Assembly: GCA_963743595.1 (NCBI GenBank) | Contig: CAVURW010000253.1 | Coordinates: forward strand, 1-21,977 | Direction: 5' to 3' | DNA length: 21,977 nucleotides | Origin: CAVURW01 sp963743595 | GTDB taxonomy: Bacteria; Verrucomicrobiota; Verrucomicrobiia; Methylacidiphilales; UBA1321 | Part shown: positions 15,495 through 21,977 of the stretch, piece by piece | Position numbering within the stretch: the first letter of the stretch is position 1 | Layout: every line of letters begins with the position of its first letter | Notes under the pieces: generated by a model | Told to the model about the DNA's origin: nothing | Seen by the model: the letters and a program-made list of their open reading frames with translations, nothing else | The model's database searches: none | Made by a program: the position numbers and the translations under genes

Positions 15495-16367
15495 CTAATG
15501 CGAGTGGTCCTTCTCCGCAGAGGTTGAAGAGTGGCCCTCCTCGTGTTTGCACATGGTTCCCGTGAACGCAGCTGTGAGGATGCAAAAAACGAAAGCCTGA
15601 ACAAAAGCGACCAGTACTTCGAAGATGTAAAACGGTGCCAAAGCCAGCGAAGCAAACCATGGCGAAACCATGTGACTGGCGCTGTGCATCAGGTATTCGC
15701 CACCGTAAATGTTACCAAAAAGCCGGAATGCCAGTGAGAACGGACGAACAGCGATGGAGAGGAGCTCAATGACTCCCGCAAAAATGAAGACCAGGGCGAA
15801 CAGGAGGTTGATCGCTACATTCGGGAAGTGCGCTTTCGAACCAAAGATGTGTTTGATCACACCCAACACGCCCAGTTCTGTAAACGACCAGTAGAGCCAG
15901 AGGATGACGAAGACAATCGCCATGGCTGCGGTCAGGTTCAGGTCGGTATTAGCACCACGAAAATAGGGTTTATCAATTTCAAAAACGCCGGGCTCCGACT
16001 CATGACCCAGGCCGATCGAGCCCACCCCGGGGACAAGTGCCAGAATGTTACAGCTCACGATGAAAATGAAGATGGAGGCGAAAAACCAGAACGCGCGATT
16101 CATCATTGTGCGACCGATGACGCCTTCCAGGAGCACGGCGAGGGACTCAATGATGATTTCAGCGAAGTTTTGGACGGGCGTGGGAATCAGGGCGGGCTTG
16201 CGGATGTAAATTTGAACGAAGGCGATCAATAAAGCAGCCACAATGAGCTCCGAGGTCATCGAATTCGTAACCGGAAAGCCCCCAATATTAAATAGCTCGA
16301 CAGGTGCCATGGGCACCCCTTCACCGAGGAAAACAGGAGGGAATGAGGAGAAGGTTAAGGAATCCAT
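15495..16367 (-). CDS. atpB: F-type ATP synthase a subunit
   Basis: 290 residues, first gene of the operon. Forms the proton half-channels next to the c ring. Essential Arg215 lies in SLAFRLFGNIYGGE. Several membrane helices are visible, with NFAEIIIESLAVLLEGVIGR near 67-86 and the conserved helical hairpin around RLFGN near the C-terminal end. The tail is His- and Ser-rich (KHEEGHSSTSAEKDHSH). No atpI or atpZ gene precedes it; the 123-bp gap to the tRNA-dihydrouridine synthase holds the promoter and a palindrome. ATG start at 16367 without a clear Shine-Dalgarno sequence; ATG at residue 20 is an alternative. Confidence 0.98.
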   Translation of the reverse strand: MDSLTFSSFPPVFLGEGVPMAPVELFNIGGFPVTNSMTSELIVAALLIAFVQIYIRKPALIPTPVQNFAEIIIESLAVLLEGVIGRTMMNRAFWFFASIFIFIVSCNILALVPGVGSIGLGHESEPGVFEIDKPYFRGANTDLNLTAAMAIVFVILWLYWSFTELGVLGVIKHIFGSKAHFPNVAINLLFALVFIFAGVIELLSIAVRPFSLAFRLFGNIYGGEYLMHSASHMVSPWFASLALAPFYIFEVLVAFVQAFVFCILTAAFTGTMCKHEEGHSSTSAEKDHSH

Positions 16368-16391
16368 AAGCTGTGGAGCATCGGGACTTTC

Positions 16392-16420
16392 AATAATCGG
16401 GAGAAGGTTTTTTTAAGCAA
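16392..16420 (-). promoter_or_regulatory. Candidate promoter of the atp operon
   Basis: Minus strand TTGCTT (16415-16420), 17-bp spacer, ATTATT (16392-16397). It gives a predicted start near 16385, about 18 nt before the atpB ATG. Match to consensus is moderate, but position and spacing fit. Confidence 0.35.
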
Positions 16421-16427
16421 GGAAAAG

Positions 16428-16447
16428 TTTGTGAAAAATTTCACAAA
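16428..16447. promoter_or_regulatory. CRP/FNR-type palindrome upstream of atpB
   Basis: TTTGTGAAA (16428-16436) and TTTCACAAA (16439-16447) are perfect 9-bp arms around AA. The core is TGTGA-N6-TCACA, an exact match to the consensus half-sites of E. coli CRP. The centre lies about 70 bp upstream of atpB and about 52 bp upstream of the predicted transcription start. The stem is AT-rich with a very short loop, so it is a poor hairpin terminator for the upstream gene. Which regulator binds it, if any, is inference. Confidence 0.5.
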
Positions 16448-16490
16448 GTCGCGTTTTTATTGTTTAGACAAGTTCAGTTTATGGTCGCCG

Positions 16491-17651
16491 CTACCAAAGC
16501 TCATTCGGTCCAGCGGGTACAGGGAGAGATCGGCGACGCGATACTGCGGGCAGGGCGGCTGAATCAGTGTCATCGCAATCGTCGTCTCTGAAGTTTACCG
16601 AGTCCAGTGTTGGGCGATACCTCTCAAGTAAATTGCCGATATCGTCCAGAAACTGCAATCGCCATTCGCGATATTTTTCGACAAGTTGCACAAAGTCATC
16701 AGTCGTTTGAATACGGACGATGCCTTTATTGAAAAATGAGGCCGGGCCAAACCGCTTGGCGTACCAGGGACCCACCTTGCGAAACATCACCGGACCCATC
16801 GGTTCACCGAAGACTTGTATCATGAGCTCGAAGTGGCGGGTCATCACGCGGATACGGTCGTCAAACGACGGCTCCGGCAGGGAGCTTCCCGTAGTGAGCA
16901 GGTGCCATGAATGAGCGAAAATCCACGGGTTGTAGAAAGCTCCACGCCCGACGCTAATACCCGTGCAACCGGTCGCAGTAAACATGGTTCGCGCCGCTTC
17001 TGGGGTGGTGATGTCGCCATTCCCGATGACCGGAATGCGTCGAACCGCCTGGACGACACGTCGGATTCCCGCAAGATTGACTTGCCCGGTAAAACCTTGC
17101 TGTCGCGTGCGACCGTGAACGAAGATGGCGGTTGCTCCCGCTTCCTCTAGAGCCGCCGCGAGCTCCGGAGCGGTGATGTTCTCGTCGTCCCAGCCGAGCC
17201 GCATTTTACAGGTCACGGGAATCGAGACTGCGGAGACCATTTGATGGATCAGATCGGCGGTGCGGTCGTGTTGGGTCATCATGGCTGAACCGGCACCGAC
17301 TTGGCACACCTTTCGGACGGGGCACCCCATATTGACGTCAATGGAAGCGACACCCACGCTCTCCAAATACTTCGATGCGGCGACCATCTCGCCGGGGACC
17401 GATCCGAAGAGCTGCACGGCGAGGGGTGTGTCTGCTGCGGAAGTCTCGATGAGCTTGAGCGCTTTGCGATTACGCTCGACGAGCGACCGGGCATTGACGA
17501 GGTCGGTAGTGCAAAGGCCGATGGAACCCAGCTCGCGAATGACGAGTCGAAAGGGGAGGTTTGTGTAGCCAGCCAGCGGCGAGAGAAACAGCGGGATCGC
17601 GATCGGCAATGTGCCAAAAGCGATGGGTGACGGTGGCGACTGGCTGATCAT
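16491..17651 (-). CDS. dus: tRNA-dihydrouridine synthase (DusB-like)
   Basis: 386 residues from ATG 17651; an upstream TTG at 17747 would add 32 non-conserved residues and is rejected. FMN-dependent enzyme that reduces uridine to dihydrouridine in tRNA D-loops using NADPH. Visible: LSPLAGYTNLPFR near 25-37, the catalytic Cys in VNMGCPVRKV near 118-127 with GAGSAMM, CKMRLGWDDEN near 165, FMN-phosphate-binding HGRTRQQGFTG near 200, VIGNGDI near 227 and GISVGRGAFYNPWIF near 250. The C-terminal helical tRNA-binding part follows; the last 30 residues are a low-complexity Asp/Arg tail. Subfamily assignment to DusB rather than another Dus is by general resemblance only. Confidence 0.93.
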   Translation of the reverse strand: MISQSPPSPIAFGTLPIAIPLFLSPLAGYTNLPFRLVIRELGSIGLCTTDLVNARSLVERNRKALKLIETSAADTPLAVQLFGSVPGEMVAASKYLESVGVASIDVNMGCPVRKVCQVGAGSAMMTQHDRTADLIHQMVSAVSIPVTCKMRLGWDDENITAPELAAALEEAGATAIFVHGRTRQQGFTGQVNLAGIRRVVQAVRRIPVIGNGDITTPEAARTMFTATGCTGISVGRGAFYNPWIFAHSWHLLTTGSSLPEPSFDDRIRVMTRHFELMIQVFGEPMGPVMFRKVGPWYAKRFGPASFFNKGIVRIQTTDDFVQLVEKYREWRLQFLDDIGNLLERYRPTLDSVNFRDDDCDDTDSAALPAVSRRRSLPVPAGPNELW

Positions 17652-17753
17652 GGGAAAGGGGAGTTTAAATGCGATCAGCAGGTCAGGCGAGAACCGACTT
17701 CTGGGGCTCTTGAATGTTGGCCGAATGGTTTCACCTGAGTCGCCCAAGTTGTT

Positions 17754-18542
17754 TCAATCGTAAAATCCGTCTCGATAGGGAGCGATCTCTTTCAAAAGCT
17801 TTTTGAATTTCTCGGTCAAAACCAGATGACGCCCATTCCACGTTCCTTCCGTTAGTCCGCCATCAAAAAACAGCTCGTCCGCCTCTCGGTCGCTACGGAA
17901 AAGTAGAATGCCCCAGCGGCATTCGAAATCATTCTCATCACCCCGTCCGTTGATCTTAACTTCCTTCAAAAGCCGGAGCAATAGCCTGGAGTCGCGGTTG
18001 GAATATTTATAGTCGTATCCATCCTTTAGGTCGTCTGAACTGAGTCGTCCGAGGGACTCCCCGAAGGCACTGAAAGCTATTATTTCAACCTTTCTGTAAG
18101 TATGGTGAACCATGCAGTCGGTGATTTCAGGTAGGGACGTGTCTTTATCTACAAGCGGAGGATCTGATTGTTTCTTATTACTCAAAACAAGTCTCCTGTC
18201 TGCAACATAACAATGTAGGCCGGTCTGCCCAGCGACGATCGAGAGAAGCTGGAAAATAGAGCAATCATCGAGAAGGATAGATACTGGGCGTCGAATTGGT
18301 GTAGACGTTTTAATCTCGATGGTAATTCCCCTCTTCTCGGGATCAAGGTCCTTACTCATTTGTTCCAGGAATGCGGCTGCAGACTCGGCGGATACGTTCG
18401 TGAAACGAATTGTGGAAATATGAATTGATTTTGCTTTATCGAGGATCTGTTTTCGAGCGAAGTACAGGTCATCATCACGATCACCGTAAGCCTGAGTGCA
18501 GAGTGAAATCAAGAGAGTCAGAATGGGGAGGGGAATTCGCAT
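17754..18542 (-). CDS. Secreted protein with an STN-like (secretin/TonB short N-terminal) domain
   Basis: 262 residues. Sec signal peptide (MRIPLPILTLLISLCTQAYG, cleavage near residue 20). Residues about 43-122 resemble an STN domain: IRFTNVSAESAAAFLEQMSKDLDPEKRG, then ITIEIKTSTPIRRPVSILLDDCSIFQLLSIVAGQTGL, then a short 'YVADRRLVLS' strand. The AxxFL..S.DLDP..RG pattern is, in my experience, frequent in Verrucomicrobiota envelope proteins. The remaining 140 residues are not recognised and carry no secretin channel domain. ATG start with GGGAAG 7-12 nt upstream. It is followed on the same strand, about 100 bp on, by the dus gene; divergent from GH128. Role unknown; the fold suggests periplasmic protein contacts. 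Confidence 0.7.
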   Translation of the reverse strand: MRIPLPILTLLISLCTQAYGDRDDDLYFARKQILDKAKSIHISTIRFTNVSAESAAAFLEQMSKDLDPEKRGITIEIKTSTPIRRPVSILLDDCSIFQLLSIVAGQTGLHCYVADRRLVLSNKKQSDPPLVDKDTSLPEITDCMVHHTYRKVEIIAFSAFGESLGRLSSDDLKDGYDYKYSNRDSRLLLRLLKEVKINGRGDENDFECRWGILLFRSDREADELFFDGGLTEGTWNGRHLVLTEKFKKLLKEIAPYRDGFYD

Positions 18543-18599
18543 CTATTTCTTCCCGTAAGGCATACTTTCCATATTAAAAGGAAATGCTAGCCGACACTG

Positions 18600-18668
18600 A
18601 CGGCTTTAACGAGCCCAGGAATGACCGAGCGCTCATTCGAGTTAGCCCGTTCGGGGAGGGCTCGCCGT
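18600..18668. other. Structured intergenic element between divergent genes
   Basis: Nested inverted repeats: CGAGCCC (18610-18616) with GGGCTCG (18658-18664), extended outside by ACGG (18600-18603) with CCGT (18665-18668) across a bulge; inside, GAATGA (18619-18624) with TCATTC (18633-18638), and CCC-GTTC-GGG near 18646-18655. Together this is a three-way-junction fold. It lies within the 162-bp gap between the STN-like gene and GH128; the rest of the gap shows only a TTTCC/GGAAA hairpin near 18567-18583. Confidence 0.35.
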
Positions 18669-18704
18669 ATTGACCCAGGTATTTAGCGGCATTAGTTTGC
18701 AGGG

Positions 18705-19562
18705 GTGCAATCCCGAACGGCTTTTCATCTCATCTTTTGCTGGTGTCTTTTCTTAACTCTGCTTCTAGTCCCGAAGGACGGAATCATCGCTGAGACTCAG
18801 GATGGATCAGACAGTACTCGGAAGCAGGGGATTGGATACTGGGGGTTCCCTGGGCTCACTCGTGGATTGACGACGCTTTCTCCGTCGTGGGGCTACGATT
18901 GGGCTGTGGAACCGCAGACGCAGCTTCCGTACGGGGTGGAGTTTGTCCCGATGATTTGGGGTAGTAAATCGCTCAATCCAACCGACTTAGCAAAGGCGGC
19001 TCGAAACGGAAAAGTGTTGCTCGGCTTTAATGAACCCGATCAGTCGAACCAATCCAACATCACGGTGGAAGATGCCTTAAACGCCTGGCCGCAACTGGAG
19101 GCCACGGGTCTGCGCCTGGGTAGTCCTGCTGCGGCTGGTGGATACGACTCCCCAGACGGCTGGCTGGCTAAGTTTATGAAGGGCGCTAAAGATCATGGTT
19201 GCCGCGTCGATTTTATCTGTGTTCACGACTATGAGGGTGGATTTGATTCGCCGGAGAAGGCGGCCGATGCCCTCTGCGCTAAGTTAGAACTCGTGCATCA
19301 GCAGTACCAAAAGCCGCTCTGGCTAACGGAGTTTGCGCTGGCCGACTGGCACGCTCCGGCATCCGAAGCGCAACAGCAGGCCTACGCGAAAATTGTTATT
19401 CCACGGCTCGAGAAAATCCCTTACTTGGAGCGCTACGCTTGGTTCGCACTACCTCCTGATTTAGCAGGGGATAACGGTGCACTCGCTCATTCGAATCTCT
19501 GCTCGAAATCCGGTGAACTTACCCCACTGGGGCTGGAGTACAAAAACGGTGGCCAGCCGTAA
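18705..19562 (+). CDS. Secreted GH128 (Asl1-like) endo-beta-1,3-glucanase
   Basis: 285 residues, starting at GTG 18705; an in-frame stop lies four codons upstream and no other start is available. Signal peptide about 1-29 (hydrophobic FHLIFCWCLFLTLLLVP). The TIM-barrel catalytic domain covers about 42-280 with the two expected glutamates: Glu110 in LLGFNEPDQSNQSN (acid/base) and Glu209 in LWLTEFALADW (nucleophile). GSPAAAGG near 139-146, DFICVHDYEG near 169-178 and a YAWFAL segment near 243-250 also fit the Asl1-like/GH128 family, which cleaves beta-1,3-glucans such as laminarin, curdlan or fungal wall glucan. Expected to be exported. The gene is single, convergent with the EcsC-family gene. 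No carbohydrate-binding module. Confidence 0.9.
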   Translation: MQSRTAFHLIFCWCLFLTLLLVPKDGIIAETQDGSDSTRKQGIGYWGFPGLTRGLTTLSPSWGYDWAVEPQTQLPYGVEFVPMIWGSKSLNPTDLAKAARNGKVLLGFNEPDQSNQSNITVEDALNAWPQLEATGLRLGSPAAAGGYDSPDGWLAKFMKGAKDHGCRVDFICVHDYEGGFDSPEKAADALCAKLELVHQQYQKPLWLTEFALADWHAPASEAQQQAYAKIVIPRLEKIPYLERYAWFALPPDLAGDNGALAHSNLCSKSGELTPLGLEYKNGGQP

Positions 19563-19596
19563 GGGTCATCTTTGCTTCAAAACGACGGTCTCCCGA

Positions 19597-20376
19597 CTAC
19601 GAAACGGAACTTTGCTTTAAGAGCAATTTCGGCTTCATTTTCGCCAGAGCCAATTCGCGTAGGTGCTTTTTCAATCCATACGCCATCGGTTTAAAGGAGT
19701 AGTAGGTGATGACGCCGGAGACGATTCCGCCGACGATTGGCAATACTTTCGAGAGCGTGCGGGAAAAGCCTTCGCGCGTGAGGTTCATCCCGATCATCCG
19801 TCCGACCGATTGCGCGACCGTAAACACCCCCCAATGCCGAACCGCGTGCTCCGGCAGTCGCGTGACCACGTGCTGGGCGAGTGCTTCTGCCATCGTGGCC
19901 AGTGCCTGACGCGATGTTTCGACGCCAAACATCGACCCGACAAAGAGTGTGAGCAGGAGCAGTTCGTCATCGCCGAGCTCCAGATCATCTGGGCTAAAGA
20001 GTTCCGGCCAGCCGTAGAGGTAGGCGAGTTTTTGGAGGATAACGAGAACATGCCAGTAGAACTGGGCGAGATCTGCAGGCACTGTGCCCAGCATCCACCA
20101 ACCTCCGGGAATTCCCACGGTGAACGACAGCGCACTCACCTGCATGAGATGCGATTCAATGGCGCGTGTGGCGATTGAATCGAGTTTCTGTATGGGGATT
20201 CCCGCCCTGCTGGGGCCAATGGCGATGGCAAGATCCACACGATCTGAATCTGCGTAGCGCGAGAGCTCCGTGCGAAGGAAGCTTTCCCGATCCACGCGCA
20301 CATAAGGAATACGTAAGGAATTGCGAAGAACGAAATTCCAGGCAGCGGAGGGCCGCATCTTTTTGGTCCGCGACAT
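19597..20376 (-). CDS. EcsC-family protein
   Basis: 259 residues from ATG 20376; TTG 20385 is an alternative. The family core is visible: a long helix around residues 60-85, the hallmark SFTVGIPGGWWMLGTVPADLAQFYWHVLVILQKLAYLYGWPEL (about 84-126), 'DDELLLLTLFVGSMFGVETSR' near 140-160, and a C-terminal Gly-rich stretch VLPIVGGIVSGVITYYS near 212-230. EcsC-family proteins are membrane-associated and of poorly defined function; the name comes from the B. subtilis ecs locus but no ABC transporter is nearby. The basic tail KMKPKLLLK follows. It is convergent with GH128 (34 bp gap) and lies 57 bp downstream of the DUF2298-like gene stop on the same strand. Confidence 0.85.
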   Translation of the reverse strand: MSRTKKMRPSAAWNFVLRNSLRIPYVRVDRESFLRTELSRYADSDRVDLAIAIGPSRAGIPIQKLDSIATRAIESHLMQVSALSFTVGIPGGWWMLGTVPADLAQFYWHVLVILQKLAYLYGWPELFSPDDLELGDDELLLLTLFVGSMFGVETSRQALATMAEALAQHVVTRLPEHAVRHWGVFTVAQSVGRMIGMNLTREGFSRTLSKVLPIVGGIVSGVITYYSFKPMAYGLKKHLRELALAKMKPKLLLKQSSVS

Positions 20377-20433
20377 GTCTCGCAACTATAGCGCAGATTA
20401 GGCGCGGAATCGAATTCTAAGACCGCTTAGGGT

Positions 20434-21977
20434 CTAATATCCGGGCCGGCGAACCCAGAAGCCGATGTGATTAGGCCCAACGCTATCGACTTGTCGCCAG
20501 TCATACTGCTCTTTAATGGCGTCATTGACCCGGTCCCAGTTCGCTGGATCGGGCAAATTATCGTCGGTGAGCCAGGCGATGTAGGTCACGCCACCGGGCG
20601 TAATTCCCCCCAGCCACGGGAGAGGATCGGTCATTTTACCGATGTAAAAGGCTTCACGATCTTGGCGAAGTTTCTCAAGATCGAGCCGACCGGGTCGCCA
20701 CAGCTGCTCGTGAGAGGTCCAGCCGCCGACGGAATATTGCCCGGCGAATTCCGCTACTGAAAAGGCGGGACACGCACCGTAAAGCGGGCACTTCTGCAGG
20801 ACGGTCCCGCGCGGCATGGCTTTCAATAACGTGAGCAGGACGCCATTCCGATGATCCTCGTTAAACCACGCATCGCCTTCCATTTGACCGAATGCTGGCT
20901 TCTCTTCGGTGATCCAGTGCCCGCCATACATATAGATATTGCCTGCGACTGCCGTGAAGGTGGCCAGGTAAATGACACGGCGTCCCCACTTTTGCGGCCA
21001 GAGAGCCATCGTTCCGAGCACTAGGCTCATGTTAAAAATCCAAGACCACCATTTAAGCGTGGTGTTAAAAATCTCGTAACGGTCACTGTAAATATCGTGG
21101 ATGCAGAAGTAGTACGAAAAAATGACGAAAGCCGTAGCCGCAATCCCCGCGAATGTGACAAACGAACGCCTGCCCGAAACAGCTATGTAGGCGAGCATCC
21201 CCACGATGAGAATCAAGACGGGCAACCAGATAACGATCCACGTCAAAATCGGTACTTGCTGGATGACCATTGCGAACTTGATGTCGGAGCGCGCGGCATA
21301 GGCGAATCGTATGAAGAACGGGTAGATGAGACAGAGCGGAATCGCAGTTGAAATGAAGATCCAGCGGAGGGAATCGCGATGACCAATGGCGTATCGATAG
21401 AGCAACCACCCCGCCACGAGCGCTCCTTGCAGCGGAAAGACCCACGGATTGGCGATGATCAGAAAGATCGGCGTGGCTATAGCTAGGGCAATGCAAGCGA
21501 GCTTGGTCTCCTCGAGATGGTGTGGCAATTTGCTATCGGTAACAGTAGTGATTTCCGCAGGTGCGTGGAGAATCGCCAGTGCCTCCTCGCGCAGCCACAT
21601 CGTGTGACGGAACCATACCCAACCGACCACCAGGGCGCTTTTCAATGGAATCAGCCATACGCTGGTCAATAGCAAAAAAATGGGCAGCGCGATGATGAGC
21701 ACGCCTAGCGAAAGAAAAATCTCCAGGACGATACGCTGTCTTTTCGCATCACGAATCGGGGGCGGCGGAATGCTTTCGGCAACACCGATGGCCAGCACGC
21801 AGAGACACGCAAAAAGCATGGCGCACAGGGATGGGTGATAATCTCCCAAGAAGATGAGGTAAGAGAAATACTCTACCGGGGCTTCCACTGGGCTCTCTCC
21901 AAGAAACCGCACGACCTGTAGACGGAGCGGGTGCCCGGATTGTGCCTCCTGCGCATCCTTTTCCGCTCGTTTTAATA
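20434..21977 (-). CDS. DUF2298/YYY-family polytopic membrane protein, partial (5' end outside the window)
   Basis: The reading frame is open from the right edge to the TAG at 20434, about 513 residues; the N-terminal part lies outside. A GTG at 21912 should not be taken as the start, because the sequence straight after it, VEYFSYLIFLGDYHPSLCAMLF, aligns with the mid-protein 'EFPFFSFLLGDLHPH' motif of the family. About nine membrane helices follow. SDRYEIFNTTLKWWSWIF corresponds to the 'NTvFKfy' motif. A C-terminal soluble domain (about the last 130 residues) has YSVGGWTSHEQLWRP and YIAWLTDDN, matching the 'GW..HE..WR' and 'YvyvG' segments. The family consists of large membrane proteins, some glycosyltransferase-like. 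The second half contains two similar loop-helix segments (see findings). Confident on family, not on activity. Confidence 0.75.
   Translation of the reverse strand, partial: LKRAEKDAQEAQSGHPLRLQVVRFLGESPVEAPVEYFSYLIFLGDYHPSLCAMLFACLCVLAIGVAESIPPPPIRDAKRQRIVLEIFLSLGVLIIALPIFLLLTSVWLIPLKSALVVGWVWFRHTMWLREEALAILHAPAEITTVTDSKLPHHLEETKLACIALAIATPIFLIIANPWVFPLQGALVAGWLLYRYAIGHRDSLRWIFISTAIPLCLIYPFFIRFAYAARSDIKFAMVIQQVPILTWIVIWLPVLILIVGMLAYIAVSGRRSFVTFAGIAATAFVIFSYYFCIHDIYSDRYEIFNTTLKWWSWIFNMSLVLGTMALWPQKWGRRVIYLATFTAVAGNIYMYGGHWITEEKPAFGQMEGDAWFNEDHRNGVLLTLLKAMPRGTVLQKCPLYGACPAFSVAEFAGQYSVGGWTSHEQLWRPGRLDLEKLRQDREAFYIGKMTDPLPWLGGITPGGVTYIAWLTDDNLPDPANWDRVNDAIKEQYDWRQVDSVGPNHIGFWVRRPGY

Noticed and set aside
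16428..16447. Terminator of the dihydrouridine synthase gene
   Set aside because: The stem is AT-rich with a two-base centre and no T-run follows on the minus strand; a protein-binding palindrome fits better.
17652..17747. Longer N-terminus for the dihydrouridine synthase from TTG 17747
   Set aside because: The added 32 residues are not family-like; homology begins after ATG 17651.
18610..18664. tRNA-like element (7-bp closing stem, GTTC loop)
   Set aside because: Only about 41 nt lie between the stem halves, too few for D, anticodon and T arms; no CCA-adjacent features.

Overview
The window looks like a chromosomal segment of a Verrucomicrobiota-type bacterium. The grounds are a complete single-cluster F-type ATP synthase operon with a proton-type c subunit, a fused homocysteine methyltransferase/MTHFR, a secreted STN-like protein with the 'DLDPEKRG' signature I associate with that phylum, an RDD protein, polysaccharide-degrading enzymes of families GH43 and GH128, and generally weak or absent Shine-Dalgarno sequences. 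The phylum call is inference; no rRNA or other marker gene is present. I see no tRNA, rRNA, CRISPR array, insertion sequence or phage gene.

Layout. At the left end an RDD membrane protein (minus) diverges from a GH43_12-like glycosidase (plus). Next comes a 668-residue protein of unknown function (minus) that carries five diverged copies of a roughly 57-residue repeat. A D-glycerate kinase (minus) then diverges from the homocysteine S-methyltransferase/methylenetetrahydrofolate reductase fusion (plus), whose first domain has lost its usual zinc-binding cysteines.

From about 7.5 to 9.8 kb lies a small accessory island on the minus strand: three tandem paralogues of an unrecognised membrane-anchored protein, one split by a frameshift, followed by a DUF4019 secreted protein and a terminator. 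Directly upstream of this island, on the same strand, is the complete ATP synthase operon atpB-E-F-H-A-G-D-C (16367 down to 9847). A perfect TGTGA-N6-TCACA palindrome sits in front of atpB. A tRNA-dihydrouridine synthase and a secreted STN-like protein lie further upstream on the minus strand.

On the right a secreted GH128 (Asl1-like) beta-1,3-glucanase (plus) converges on an EcsC-family protein (minus). The window ends inside a large polytopic DUF2298/YYY-family membrane protein whose N-terminal half lies outside.

Genes working together: the eight atp genes form one complex. GH43 and GH128 fit a plant, algal or fungal polysaccharide lifestyle. Glycerate kinase and MTHFR belong to neighbouring three-carbon/one-carbon metabolism. 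The most unusual items are the repeat protein, the tandem paralogue island with its decaying copy and duplicated upstream block, and the zinc-ligand loss in the methyltransferase domain.
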